64,000 nucleotides of DNA from Sipunculus nudus. Taxonomy: Eukaryota > Annelida > Sipuncula > Golfingiida > Sipunculidae. The position numbers and the translations under genes were made by a program. The DNA is taken from positions 93,952,723 to 94,016,722 of the forward strand of contig CM049309.1 in the NCBI GenBank assembly GCA_026874595.1. The letters are read 5' to 3'. Position 1 is the stretch's first letter. Every line of letters starts with the position of its first letter. Positions 1 through 12,828 of the stretch are shown here, one piece after another. The notes below the pieces were generated by a model that did no database searches, was not told where the DNA came from, and saw only the letters and a program-made list of their open reading frames with translations.

Positions 1-429
1 TCTAATAAAAATATAACGAAACAAACCTATATTTATGTCCTGTTCCCATTTCAGTTTGTGGTCAATTCGATTGTAATGTGAAGTATACTGATCACAACTG
101 ATGCCATCTATTGGTAGCTTCTGGTATCTTTGCTCATACTGACTCAGTTAGTATTTCATACTCGCACAGTTTCAATTTCATGCTCTTTCTGCAACCGCAA
201 ATATTGCGAATTAAAAGCCACCGCAAATAAGATGACAACCAAAGTATGTAACACCCTGTATTTCACAATACTGCTACTCCTAATATAAGGTTGAGCACTT
301 GAAATTAGGTCATCTTCATTTATTATAGTGATATTTATAGCTCCAAGTGCACTTCTTCCACCAGATACTTGTATTCCGATGCCAATAGCTCACTGTCACT
401 GTCAGTGCTCCAGTTCAGATATATACATA
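1..429. other. Unannotated AT-rich flank
   Basis: No supported gene, RNA or repeat structure is visible before the minisatellite begins. Short open frames entering the minisatellite from here are products of the repeat. Confidence 0.5.
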
Positions 430-1120
430 GCATACACAACATGTTTTGTTATGATGTATACACAACATCATGTACAGACAGCATGTTTTGTTATGATGTT
501 TACACAGCATCATGTAAACACGACATGCTTTGTTATGATGTATACACAGCATCATGTATACACAGCAAGTTTTGTTATGATGTATACACAGCATCATGTA
601 TACACGACATGCTGTGTTATGATGTATACACAGCATCATGTATACATGACATGCTTTGTTATGATGTATACACAATATCATGTATACACGACATGCTTTG
701 TTTTGATGTATACCGGCATCATGTATACACAACATGTTTTGTTATGATGTATACACAGCATGTATACACAGCATGTTTTGTTATGATGTATACACAACAT
801 CATGTATACACAGCATGTTTTGTTATGATGTATACACAGCATCATGTATACACGACATGATTTGTTGCTTTGTTATGATGTATACACAGCATAATGTATA
901 CACAGCATGTTTTGTTATGATGCATACACAGCATCATGTATACACGACATGCTGTGTTATGATGTATACACAGCATCATGTATACATGACATACTTTTTT
1001 ATGATGTATACACAATATCATGTATACACAACATGTTTTGTTATGATGTATACACAACATCATGTATGCACAACATGTTTTGTTATGATGTACACACAAC
1101 ATCATGTATACACAACATGA
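430..1120. repeat. 42-bp minisatellite, about 16 copies
   Basis: The core TTGTTATGATGTATACACA recurs every 42 bp (for example at 446, 488, 530, 572, 614, 656, 821, 910, 952, 994, 1036 and 1078). Small indels occur near 698-737 and 860-868. Each unit contains an inverted pair, TGATG then CATCA, around TATACACA, plus the palindrome TGTATACA, so single strands could fold into serial hairpins. Because 42 is a multiple of three, several frames on both strands stay open (up to 163 codons, Cys/Tyr/His-rich); these are consequences of the period and not evidence of a gene. Confidence 0.95.
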
Positions 1121-2349
1121 TTTGGTTATCAGTTCTAGTGGAGTGTCAAGGAAAAAGGGCCACTTATATGTCCCTTTTTATTTTCAAAAGAAAAAGTAGA
1201 ATGATCATTGATTCAGTTTGCCTCGTAAACAAAAGTTTTCATGGTGTGCAGTACTGAAGTATCTATGTAACCTCAAGTTAGGACTGGCTGAACAGTCAGT
1301 GAGCATTGTTGGCTTAGTCATGCAGTAATTTACATGAATAATTAAACATGTTTGGATCATCTTGACAATACATAATGGCTATTTCTGAATGAGCCTCTTG
1401 TGTACCTGAATATGTAATGATCGCTCCATGGGGGCTTTGGGGTTATTGATTTTCATGGCTGCCAACAGATGTCTCTGGCAGGTCTGCTGTACTCCGGTGA
1501 TGGCCAGTATTTACAGCCAACAGCTGTGCATGCTGTATGTCAAGATGACACACACACAAAGTAGATGTGCAGAATGGATGTGAAACATGTATGTAATTGC
1601 AGTGTTTCCCAATAAGTATTCTTCATATCTTAAGTTAGGCTTTGAAGGTCTGACCTATTACTTTATTTAAGTATGAGGACATTCCATTGGCTTGTGAAAC
1701 ATTTGTAGCACCAAATATTTGCCTTTTCATATATTTGGACAGCACCTTTTAATTTGGTCCAAGCTATAATCTGTTTCATCATTTCATACCCACCTGTTTA
1801 TCAGTTTCATTTTGAAGGGAAAACTGTTTTAGGGTAGATCTACAATACACATATATTTAAAACAAAAGTATTTAAATTATGAGAAATAGTCTACATTTTA
1901 AAAACATATCAGCCTCACTTATGGTGGTCAGGGTCATTGGTCACATGCAAAAAACAGTCTCATTTGACAGCTGCTGATTGGATGATGTCATATAAACACT
2001 AGAAATAATATGACAAGATAAAACAAAGATGGCTTTTCATGCAGGCACACATCCCATCTGTCAGATCATTGGGAAGAGTCCAAGATTTAAAAAAATAAAC
2101 TGGAGAATTAATTTAAATTATTGTTTGCCATATTAAGCCATCACTTGCATATGCAGCTTTCTTTAGAAATAACTGAAAGATATAAACGTTTAAGAAAATT
2201 CTCTCTAAAAAACAGATGGTCACAGGTTGGTTGAACAGGGTATAGTAAATTGTTGTTGGTTAAATATGTTGTACTTAGACTCATAGCTCCCTGTAAATAT
2301 TACTGACAGTTGATTAGAGACACCTAGTGGTAAAAATTGGAAATGCTCA
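1121..2349. other. Intergenic or intronic sequence without recognised features
   Basis: AT-rich single-copy-looking DNA. I see no coding frame of note, no tandem repeat, and no similarity to the A, B or C families found elsewhere in the window. Confidence 0.5.
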
Positions 2350-4656
2350 GTGCTTGGCTGACTGTAAGTCAACTGAGGTATAGGAATGGCGCTTTGCCCT
2401 TCGTCCATCCGGCTGGCCGTTAGCAGGGCACAAAGCTTAACTGCTGGTCCTAGAAACTTCTAAGTGAAATCCAGGGAGGTCACTAAAAATCTCCTTGGAA
2501 ACCTGAAATTAGGTCACTGCAATCTATATCCTCCAAGCTATGGGGCTTGAAAGTACCCCTTAGAATAATAAAAAATTTGATACAAAACCTCCAATATCTT
2601 GATAATTAATGCAAAGATTGTTTGGAATCTTGCATTGAATATTGACCATGACTAGTTTTGTCAGTTCCCGAGAAGTGGTGGTGCCATCTGTATTTTTTAT
2701 CGACCCTGTGAGCTTATGCAATGGTGTGGCATTGTCCAGCGTCCGGTGTCTGTACGTTTACCCATACTTTCTTGAAAACGGCAGGTGTTAGCATCATGAA
2801 ATTTTAGGCAAAAAATTAGTCATCTAAAAAACTCTATCGGATTTTGCTTATTTTTTGGCTAACTGCATTTTCTTAGAATTTATAGGGAAAAAGCTAAAAA
2901 AGCTTTAAAAATCTTCTTCTCTGAAACTGCTCAGCCAAATTGTCCAGTATTTCACAAAAATGATTCCTGGAACAATCTTTCTCAAGTTTGTTCGTATGGT
3001 TTAAGTTGGTCACATGAGTTATATATGAAATTCAGGCACCACCTGAATTGACCTATTTTTGTACGGGGGTCATTGGTCATCTGTACATTAATCCATAATT
3101 TCTCAGGAAAAGCAGGAGCTACCATCCCTAGATTTTATGCAATAATCTGTCACATGTCAAATGTTGTAGGATTCAGCTTATTGTTTTGCTATCTGTATTT
3201 ACTTAGATTTTATAGGGAAAATGCTGAAAAACCTTTAAAAGTCTTCTTCTTGTAAACAGTCCAGCCAAATTGTTCAATATTTTACAGAAATGGTCCCAGA
3301 GGCAAGCCCTCTCAAGTTTGTTCAAATGGTTTGCATTTGATGAATTTTAGTGGAGTTACACAAATTTGAACTTGTCATTTGGCCAAGTAAGCATACTGAC
3401 ATAGTACTCTCAGAAATGACAGAAGCTAGCATTACCAGGTATTGTGCAAATGTTGGTCACATGACTCATATTTGAAGTTGTAGATTTAGTGGTGCCACCT
3501 ACATTGACCTGTTTTTTATGGGCAAAAACCTCAAAATTTAAGCCTCTTTCAGCTTAAAATGTTTACAATGAAATTGTCAAGTTGAATCATTCAATTTTTC
3601 AAAAGAATTATCCAAGGACATCGTCCTTTCAATCATATCAGAATAGATTGAGTTTATTGATTTTTGGTTGAGTTGTGAAAAGCTTAAGTTGGTCTTATGG
3701 CCATTATTATGTCTTTTTCAAACTGAGGACTGCAATAGTGTTCTTCTACAAAATTTTAATTATATCTTCTGTAACATTGCACAAAAATTATTTCTTAGGT
3801 GGCCTTTGTTCAAGTTAACTAGATTGATTTTTGGCAGAACTATTGGACCTTTAACAATTAAAGTACTGCATCTTTTATTATTCTAGATATTTTGATAAAA
3901 AGTTTATGAATATGTCGGCTTGAAAAAAAAGAAATTTTGACCAAAGTCTTTCAGTATGTGTAAACAGATATACCAACAGGCCAAGATTGAATCTGTATCT
4001 TTAAATAGGTTGAGAAACTGCCAACTGTTTCAGATTTGGGAACAGATCAAGAGTTCATTCAGTGCAGCCAAATATAGGTCAAGAGTTCAATCAGTGCAGC
4101 CAAGCACATGGCATGTGATCACCTCATGGGTGTCATGTTAACACCTCATGGGCACCATGTGATCACCTCATGGGTAGCATGGGCCCCTGCATGAGCTTAT
4201 GCAATGGTGTTGCTACTATTTTAGGAGGGGTTTGATATATCAGTCTGAAATTGGGCGTATGTATATATCTCTGATAGCTTTGTTGTATACAAGACTGGTG
4301 GTGCCAGCTACAATCTTTTTAGTGTTGTGTGCACCTATGCCAGAATTTCAGCAGTGATGTTTGTGTAATTGTTTCTTATCAAAATGTTTAGTACTTGCAT
4401 AGTTCATATACATGAAAAGCAATGGTGCAGCATTGAAACATTATACCTGGTGAATTTCCCAATGCACAGGTTCGCATTAGGCCTGTTTTTAAAGTTTACG
4501 CATTTTTTCTCTATTTTTGAGATATATTAATACAGACACAATCTCAGCCTGTTGGTTATTCAGTTGAATGGTTATATACTACCATTTAGATGATAAAATT
4601 TCCTTTTGCAAATCTCTTCCCAGTCAGCTCAGCGTCATGACCCATGGGTCACTTGT
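2350..4656 (+). mobile_element. Family A' Helentron-like element interrupted by a family B element
   Basis: The left part (2350-2696) matches the 5' region of the A' copy at 14969: GGCTGACTGTAAGTC, then a Cys/Pro-type GTCC stretch, then GTTAGCAGGGCACAAA. The right part (about 4491-4656) ends in the A' 3' signature, GCGTCATGACCCATGGGTC followed by ACTTGTT, the same subfamily variant as the end at 17388. Between them lies a B element (2697-4490). The 3' end carries the palindrome GACCCATGGGTC. The 5' end is diverged, so the boundary is uncertain by about 10 bp. Confidence 0.6.
2697..4490 (+). mobile_element. Family B Helentron-like element, about 1.8 kb
   Basis: It starts with a variant of AGCGAACCTGTGAGCTTATG and ends with CACAGGTTCGCATTAGGCCT, so GCGAACCTGTG and CACAGGTTCGC form an 11-bp subterminal inverted pair. 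The interior consists of diverged modules of about 350 bp, each with a TCTTCTTCT start, CCAGCCAAATTGT, and TCAAGTTTGTTCAAATGG. No coding capacity is seen. This copy contains the uninterrupted site at about 4313-4323 that is occupied by other elements in the B copies at 14969 and 43917. Confidence 0.7.
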
Positions 4657-4941
4657 TAATAAAATAGCAGCTAGATTTCATTGTTCATTGTTGTTTATGA
4701 GCTTTGGTCTCCATTCTTCAGCTGATGTTCTTAAATCCAGGTTTACATCAAAAGAAAGCTACACAGAAGAAAACTATATTAAAACAATTCATCCCTAGGA
4801 ATGGACTCTGTAGCTGTAGTGAATATTGTTTCAATGAATGCCATATTTTTAGTAAGACAAAAAAAATTGTTTTAAAGTGGTTACAGCTTTAAGCAAGTAG
4901 TGGATGTTGTTTCAACAAGTGCTGTATTTAGGAGAAAGTCA
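4657..4941. other. Short spacer between A' and A elements
   Basis: 285 bp of AT-rich sequence with no recognised feature; the overlapping small open frames here have no support. Confidence 0.4.
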
Positions 4942-7900
4942 TTTTTTAGCTCAGCTGACTATAAGTCATCTGAGCTATAGTCGTGGTCCATTGTCCGTCG
5001 TCCGTCCGTCTGTCTGTCTGTCCATCCGTCCGTCTGGATGTCCGTCCGTAAGACTGTTTCGAAACCGTTGGACCTATGAATCTAAAATTTGGCATACAGT
5101 TAGATGTCCCCAAAATCTCCTACAATGCCGAAAATTGGGTCAATAGGACTTTTTTCCTTCGAGATATTAAGGAAAACCTCAATTTTTTATTAGAAATCTA
5201 TTTTTACACTTCAGGACTGCCTAATATCAAAACCACTCATCTGGTTTTCTTCATATTAATCATAAATATTCCTCTATATAGTTCCTATGTACATGCCAGA
5301 AATTAAGTCAGTATTATTTAATTTAAAAAAGTTATGGGCCCAAACATAATGGACTTTGTAAAAAAATCAGGAAAGATATTTGGTCACTTAAGACCAAAAG
5401 TGTTAAAGGTAGGGACTTTTTTTCCAGTAATACAACTTTATTTAATCAAAATTAAATTGTATACCAAAAATTAGATCAAAATCTGTTAAATTTTTTTAAA
5501 TATTGGCAAAAATATAAAATTGGTACCTTAAATTTTGCCCAACTTTGGCCATGGCACGTTTTTTTCCTGTAAGTACTGTGGATTTAATTTTCACACCATG
5601 TATACATAAGGATTTAATCTGTTAAAATCTGAAATTTGAAAATAAAAGCTGCAAAATTAGGCTAGTTATTGAATTTTTTTGGAGGCTCTTGTTGTATTCC
5701 CTTACATTGTCAAGCAGTCCACTTTGATGACTGTAGGTCATTCAGTGCACATCTCTATGCTCCCCAGGCTGTTGGCATAATTTTAGATGTCCCCAAAATC
5801 TCCTACCATACCGAAAATTGGGTCATTAGGACTTTGTTCCTTCGAGATATTAAGGAAAAAAAACTCTGTTTTCCATAAAAAAAAGCCATTGTTACACTTC
5901 AAGGCTGCCTAATATCAAAACCACTGATCTGTTTTTGATCTTATTTAGTATTCACATTCTTTTATACATTTTCTATGAACATACCAAAAATTAGGTCAGT
6001 ATTGGGTATTGTTTTGAAGTTATGAGCTAAAACATAATGCAATTTTTTAAAAAATCAGGAAATATATTTACTCACCTAACGTGAGAATTGCTGAACCTAG
6101 AGACTTTTTTTTCAGGAATTTAACTTTATTTAATCAAGATTTAATTGTTTATCCAAAATTAGATCTGAATTTTGCAAATTTTTCAAGTTATTAGCATAAA
6201 TAAAAAATCAATACCTTAAATTTTGTCCAACTTTGGCACTGTTGATTTAATTTTCCCAGCTTATATGCATAAGGATTAAATCTTTTAAAATCTGAACTTT
6301 CAAAAGAAATTGATTGGAATAAATAGCTTTTATTCATGTTTTCATACACCATGTCAAGTGTTGTTTACAACTAGCCCACCTGGTAGTACAGCCTTCACTT
6401 GCATTATGTAACCCACCCCAGGCAGCTTACCTTGGCCCAGCTTGGCCACTACTAGCAGGCTTCCCCTCTGCCCTGCATTCATCCCCCCAGCTGGTGCATA
6501 AACTAGATGAATGTTATAATTTTTCTGTATTTTATTTTATTCTTGGACATGCTACATTTTAGATTTTGTATTGAACCACCAGGGTTACAATGATTAAAGT
6601 GTACATTTAATTGTGTCCATAAAGGGTTGTATTGCTGTGAAAGTGTGGATGTTCATGAGATAAGTAATTCCTTACTTCAGAAGAGTAAAAACTTCACCAG
6701 GTGTGAAATTGACTATTAATTCCAGTAATTAATTAAAACTGGGATAGTAATAAGCACAATGATATTGTTTGTCCCTCATTCAACCAACTGTGTGTATACT
6801 TTATTTGAAAAGATGTTTTATTTTATCAAATTTACTTTTATTTTATTTTAATGAATAAAATTAAGCATGTCCTGAAAACTCCAATGTGCAAAACTTTTTA
6901 ATAGTGATTAAAGGAATATTCTTGTAGATGCCATGTTGTGGCATTATTTTCTTTTAGAATCAGTTTAAACATTTATGATTTAAAAATAATAAAATATATG
7001 TGTATGCATAATATGACCCAATGTTTTTTACTCTGTATATATAATGATTGCAACTTTTGCAACAAATTTAATATTTTAACTTATATTTTCAGGTTTTTTA
7101 ATTAAAAATTTATAAACCTGTAAATAAAAAAATGATTCAGATAAAAACTTCTTAATGGAAAAAGTGGATCTGCTTAAAAAAATAGGATTATATATAAACT
7201 TAAATGCATTATTCTCTTGAAAGTGAAATAAAGGTATTAGTCCATTCTGTCCACTTGCCTGTCCATCTGTAAATTTTCGTATGCAACACAGTATCTCAAA
7301 ACTTTTACTGTTTTTCTTCATGACAGTCTTGTCAGAGTATTAGTTTGCAATCATATATTTAGAACTTTACTATAACCAAGTAGGAGGGCCCCTTTCCTCT
7401 TAGCTTTTCATATTCTTATATAAATGAAAAACATAACAATAGAATATTTCTACATCCACCTTCGTGCTGCCCTCACTTTTCCCTTCTCCGAACCCCATCC
7501 CAAAGTTAGCCATAGTAAGCAAGAACAAGATGAATCAGATATATTCATACTTTAATATTTTGTATAACTATTCGTCCATAGGTACCTATGTACATGCCAG
7601 AAATTATGTCAATATTGTGTAATATGTAGACATAGTGGGCATCACAATTATGTACCTTGTCAAGACTAAAGAGATATTGTGTCATACAGTCACATATTCA
7701 TAAATCACTTTCTTCAGCATAGTTAATCATAACATCATATCTGTCAAATTGAACACTTGCAGACTACCATACACTTTAGATCCTTCAACAAATAGCCTTA
7801 TCATCATTCTACTACTGCTTATTACTGCTGTCATTGCATTCATATTTGCTCAAATATATCACAATTTTCAACCCCTCCTAAATAAATAAAAAATAAACCA

Positions 7901-8097
7901 CTTTATTTGACTCTATAAATCCATCAGTCAGGTAATTTCATTTATCATTTACTCACATATTACATTACATTCCTTTATAATAGCCCAACATGTACATGAT
8001 ATTCATAAGCTTTATCGACTCGATATAGTATCACAGTGGAGAAACATTTATAGTCCAATCACGATCAGCTGAGCGCCGTGACCCATGGGTCCCTTGT
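4942..8097 (+). mobile_element. Family A Helentron-like element, full length, about 3.2 kb
   Basis: It begins in a T run with AGCTCAGCTGACTATAAGTC, which can fold into a 5' hairpin with the following CTGAGCTATAG. A GTCC/GTCT microsatellite lies at about 4993-5045. It ends with TCAGCTGAGCGCCGTGACCC, the palindrome GACCCATGGGTC and CCTTGTT. GCTCAGCTGA and TCAGCTGAGC are a perfect 10-bp subterminal inverted pair. Two diverged direct core repeats start near 5090 and 5775. The copy is collinear end to end with the one at 34658-37864, which fixes both boundaries. No intact protein is encoded. Confidence 0.8.
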
Positions 8098-8665
8098 TCC
8101 TCATATTTACGATAAATATTCCTATATATACTTCCTATGTACATGCCAGAAATTAAGTCTGTTAAGTATAAATTCTTTAAGTTATGTGCCCAAACATAAT
8201 GGACTTTGTAAAAAATCAGGAAAAATAATAACTCACTTAACATGAACAATTTTGAAACTAGAGTCTATTTTCTCAAGTATATAACTATGTTTAATTAAGA
8301 TTCAATTGTTTACCAAAAATTAGATCTGAATTTTGTAAATTTTTTTTAAGTTATTAGCATAAAAAAAAATCAGTACCTTAAATTTTGCCCAACTTTGACC
8401 ATGGCATGTTTTTTTCTTGTAAGCACCATTGATTTAATTTTCACAGCATGTAAACATAAATATTTAGTTTGTCTAAATCTGAAATTTGAAAATAAAAGCT
8501 TGAAAATTAAGCTAGTTTTTGATTTTTTTTTCTGTAGTCACTTGCTTTGATTACAGATGCAGGGTCCCACTCCAGGTCACTGGAAGTCAGCTATGCCAGG
8601 GTTTCTGATTTGTTACAGTCACTGGGGAGATCCCCTGCTGTGACAGGTGTACAGTTATTCTCATA

Positions 8666-8666
<1 letters not shown>

Positions 8667-8699
<33 letters not shown>
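8667..8699. repeat. Poly-C run of 33
   Basis: An uninterrupted stretch of C within the truncated A copy. It could be a true homopolymer able to form an i-motif or, on the other strand, a G-quadruplex, or its length may be an assembly error. Confidence 0.9.
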
Positions 8700-8700
<1 letters not shown>

Positions 8701-9398
8701 CAAACACAACCCACCAAGTGTTATGCAGTAATTGTTATTGTTTTCACTGTATCTCCTTAATTGTAATGCTGTTTCCACTCCGATATGCAAAAACTTTCCT
8801 TGAAAAAATAATTCAAGGTGTAATCCAGAAGATGCAATGTTGTGTAATGTGGCATTTTTAAAGAAATAAATTTTCTTTTAAATGATTTTAACAAATATAA
8901 ATGAACCCGTCAGTATGCTTAAATTATTATAAAATATGAAGCACATTATGGATAAATAAAGACACAATTAAAAATTATGAAATCTAAATCAAGTATTATT
9001 TTTAGATATTTATTGTTTTGCAGATTTAAAAGATATATTTTTGTGGTAAAAAATAAATAAACATTTGTATGCATGATGTGGTGTTATCTGACAAGATTGA
9101 GATTTATGATGATGCAATTGAGAATTTTGAATCAACTTTTATATTCAGATATAAATGTTAAATTGGAAATGTATAGAAATATAAACTTAAATTAGAAAAT
9201 AATTGATGTGATAAAAAAATCAGGATTTAATACAAACATTTGTTCATTATTTTCCTGCCTCAGCAGAATTTGAGATCAGGCTTTGTTTGCCCTGTTTTAT
9301 GTTGTTAATTAGCTATATTTCAACTCTATACATTTCATAAAATATACATATATATTTAATAATATATATTTTACAAAAAAATAGATGCAATTGAACAA

Positions 9399-9632
9399 AT
9401 GTGTAAACTACTGAAATGTCAACAGTTAATCGAAAAACCAACTAATGATCATGGTAATAGTACAGATCATTTGTTCACAAACTGCTCACATGCTTTAATT
9501 TCAACATTAGGAAACACATGGTCAGGTCACAAAATATTTTTTGCAACAATTTCTTGCTCATCAATACAAACCAATCATATAAACCAACCATGGCCTTTAT
9601 TACCTCTTCCTCTTACACTTTATCTCCATTAG
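9399..9632 (+). pseudogene. Decayed AP-endonuclease-like (EN) domain remnant
   Basis: The 77-codon frame reads in its first 50 residues like the C-terminal half of an APE-type endonuclease as found in non-LTR retrotransposons and in Helentron Rep-helicase-endonuclease proteins. Visible blocks are LLKCQQLIEKPTND (family pattern: Leu-rich, Q-L-V/I, then P-T), STDHLFTN (family pattern: L/I-D-x-I-F-T-N), and WSGHKIFFATI (family pattern: S-D-H-K/x-I/V). The catalytic Asp of the S-D-H triad is Gly here, the upstream G-D-F-N block is missing, and no helicase or Rep domain is present, so it is a dead fragment. It ends less than 100 bp from the 3' subterminal repeat of the host A copy. Residues after about 50 look like frame run-on. 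A non-LTR retrotransposon scrap is the alternative. The call is from motif memory only. Confidence 0.42.
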
Positions 9633-9700
9633 ATATTATTTTAGATTTTTACCTTTAAGGTTAACGTCAGCTGAGCACAGTGACCCATAGGTCCCTTGTT

Positions 9701-11154
9701 TTAAATATTGGCAAAAATATAAAATTGGTACCTTAAATTTTGCCCAACTTGGCCACGGCACATTTTTTTCCTGTAAGTACTGTGGATTTAATTTTCACAG
9801 CATGTACACATAAGGATTTAATCTGTTAAAATCTGAAATTTGAAAATAAAAGCTGCAAAATTAGGCTAGTTATTGAATTTTTTTGGAGGCTCTTGTTGTA
9901 TTCCCTTACATTGTCAAGCAGTCCACTTTAATGACTGTAGGTCATTCAGTGCACATCTCTATGCTCCCCAGGCTGTTGGCATAATGTTAGATGTCCCCAA
10001 AATCTCCTACCATACCGAATATTGGGTCATTAGGACTTTGTTCCTTCGAGATATTAAGGAAAAACCTCCGTTTTCCATAAAAAAAGCCTTTGTTACACTT
10101 CAAGGCTGCCTAATATCAAAACCACTGATCTGTTTTTGATCATATTTAGTATTCATTTTTTCATACATTTTCTATGAACATACCAAAAATTAGGTCAGTA
10201 TTTGGTATTATTTTGAAGTTATGGGCCAAAATATAATGCAATTTTTAAAAAATCAGGAAATATATTTACTCACCTAACATGAGAATTGCTGAACCTAGAG
10301 ACTTTTTTTTTCAGGAATATAACTTTATTTAATCAAGATTCAATTGTTTACCCAAAATTAGATCTGAATTTTGCAAATTTTTCAAGTTATTAGCATAAAT
10401 AAAAAATCAATACCTTAAATTTTGTCCCAACTTTGGCAATGGCACGTTTTTTCCCTGTAAGCACTGTTGATTTAATTTTCACAGCATATATTCATAAGGA
10501 TTTAAACTTTTAAAATCTGAAATTTCAAAGAAATTGATTGGAAAGAATAGCTTTTATTCATGTTTTCATACACCATGCCAAGTGTTGTTTACATCTAGCC
10601 CACCTAGTTGTACAGCTGTCACTTGCATTATGTAACCCACCCCAGGCAGCTTGCCTTGGCTCAGCTTGGCCACTACCAGCAGGCTTCCCTGTTTTATTTT
10701 ATCAAATTTACTGAATCTTTTATTTTATTTTGGTGAATAAAATTGAGCATGTACTGAAAACACCAATGTGCAAAACGTTTTAATAGGGATTCAAGGAATA
10801 ATTTTGTAGATGCTATGTTGTTATATATAAACTTAAATGCATTATTCCCTTGAAAGTGAAATGAAGGTATTAGTCCATTCTGTCCACTTGCCTGTCCATC
10901 TGCAAATTTTTCATATGCATCACAGTATCTCAAAACTTTTACTGTTTTTCTTCATGACAGTTTTGTCAGAGTATTAGTTTGCAATCATATATTGCTATAT
11001 TATATATTACTATAACCAAGTAGGAGGGCCCTTTCCTCTTAGCTTCTCATATGCTTATATAAATAAAAAACATTACAATAGAATATTTTTCATATTTTGC
11101 ATTTGCGAAATTTTCAAACTTAAGCTGGTTGTCGTGACCCATGGGTCCTTTGTT
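9701..11154 (+). mobile_element. Second 5'-truncated family A copy
   Basis: After the 3' end at 9700 the sequence again resumes inside the A consensus (corresponding to about 5497 of the full copy) and runs to a third 3' end at about 11130-11154 (GTGACCCATGGGTC, CTTTGTT). It contains the second core repeat and a deletion of part of the downstream region compared with the full copies. It makes three A 3' ends in tandem from 8097 to 11154. Confidence 0.65.
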
Positions 11155-11431
11155 TATATTCTGGATTCTCAACATCATTGTTTGGCTAAAACTGAATACA
11201 TACCAGACATGGTGCGAATACTTGGCAAATGTATATGAATATGAATATGTACTCCATTATAAAATTTCTTGCATAAGAATGGGAATTAAGGTAAAAATGA
11301 AAGTATTTGAATACCAGTGCAAATACTTTCAAAATGTATTCATGAATGCATTCATGAATATATTCTATAATATTATTTTAATAATCATTTCAGTTATATT
11401 TTATTAAAAAAATCATGATTCTCTTATTATT
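11155..11431. other. Spacer before B element
   Basis: AT-rich, with a minor internal echo (GTATTCATGAATGCATTCATG, split as two ATTCATGAAT-type words near 11337-11360). No gene is supported. Confidence 0.4.
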
Positions 11432-12828
11432 AGCGAACCTGTGAGCTTATGCGATGGTGTGGCGTCGTCCGTTGTCTGTACGTTAACCCATACTATCTTG
11501 AAAACGGCAAGAGGTAGCATCACGAAATTTTATGCAAAAAATTAGTCATCTAAAAAACTAAATCGGATTTTGCTTATTTTTTGGCTAACTGCATTTTCTT
11601 AGATTTTATAGGGAAAAAGCTAAAAAAGCTTTAAAAATCTTCTTCTCCGAAATTGTTCAGCCAAATTGTCCAAGATTTCACAGAAATGATTCCTGGAATA
11701 ATCCTTCTCAAGTTTGTTCGAATGGTGTAAGTTCGGTGATTTTTGGCCGAGTTAGAGGAAGTTGAACTTAGTCATCTGTCCATAAAAGCATACTAAAATT
11801 ACAATCTCAGAAACGGCTGGAGCTATCATCACCAAATTTTATGCCAATGTTGTTCACATGAGACATATCTGAGATTGAGGTATTGGTGGCGCCACCTGCA
11901 TTGGCCTTTTTTGTATGGGGGTCATCAGTGCCGGTATCATACTGACAGCTACAAAAAACTTCTTCTCTGAAACCATATGGCCAAATAGTTTAATATTGCA
12001 CAGAAATGATCCTAGGGTAATGCTTTCTGAAGTTTGTTCAAATGGTCTCAGTTCAGTGACTTTTGGCTGAGTCATGGGAAGCTGAATTTAGAAATATGCT
12101 GTAACAGCCCATTTTAGCTCAGTGGCTACAAAGATCTTCTCCTCAAAAACCACTGGGCCAAATTCTTAAATCTCACACATTAATTATCCTTAGATGTTGA
12201 TAATTCAAGTTTGTTCAAATAATTTTGGTTCAGTGATTTTTGGCTGAGTTATGGGAAGCTTAACTTAGCCATTTTTCTGTATTTTCCCATATGAGTTATA
12301 AACCTTTAAAAATTTTTTGGACTGACCCTACTGAGGCCAATTTGTTTAATATTTTACAAGAATAATCCCCTGAATAATTCTTATAATAATTGTCTTTTAT
12401 GGTTCCAAAGAATGAATTTTGGCTGAATTATAGAGATTCAATTGAGTCATTTTACCATATATGTTAGCTGTGTGAAGCAGATACATCTAGACTGGCACCA
12501 GTTTATCAGCATTTATTACATCATGCCTCTAGACATTTAGATTTCAGGTTATCTATGGTTAATATTGACAAAAATATTTTTTAAAGCTTTTAAAAAATGT
12601 AGATTTTTGATTTTTAGATATTCCTCATGCCAGGCAATGTTTACAATCACAGGTATACAGATATATAAAGATATATAAGGGTATATGGGTATGTAAGGGT
12701 ATATAAAGACGGCTGTACATGGATTATAAATAACTGGTATCCATAGTCAAATTAATTCAAGATTTTGTCATCAGTGAGATGTATCTGTATTACAATTTTG
12801 CATTCAATATGCATATGTATTAATTTTT
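11432..12828 (+). mobile_element. Family B element, 5' part
   Basis: It starts TTAGCGAACCTGTGAGCTTA and contains the B modules and the palindrome GGTGGCGCCACC at 11885-11896. At 12829 it is interrupted by the 5' end of another B copy, at the same internal position where an A element interrupts the B copy at 34658. No separate 3' end for this outer copy was found to the right. Confidence 0.65.

Larger units (their letters stand above)
8098..9700 (+). mobile_element. 5'-truncated family A copy with its own 3' end
   Basis: Directly after the 3' end at 8097 the sequence resumes inside the A consensus (8098 onward corresponds to about 5248 onward in the full copy). It runs to a second 3' end at about 9668-9700 (GTCAGCTGAGC, then GACCCATAGGTC, then CCTTGTT). 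The last few hundred bases differ from the full A copies and contain an endonuclease-like remnant, so this may descend from a longer, formerly coding lineage. A 33-base poly-C run interrupts it at 8667. Confidence 0.65.

Noticed and set aside
328..1257. Overlapping plus- and minus-strand frames of 87-163 codons
   Set aside because: They are frames of the 42-bp repeat, whose period is a multiple of three; no terminal domains or other support.
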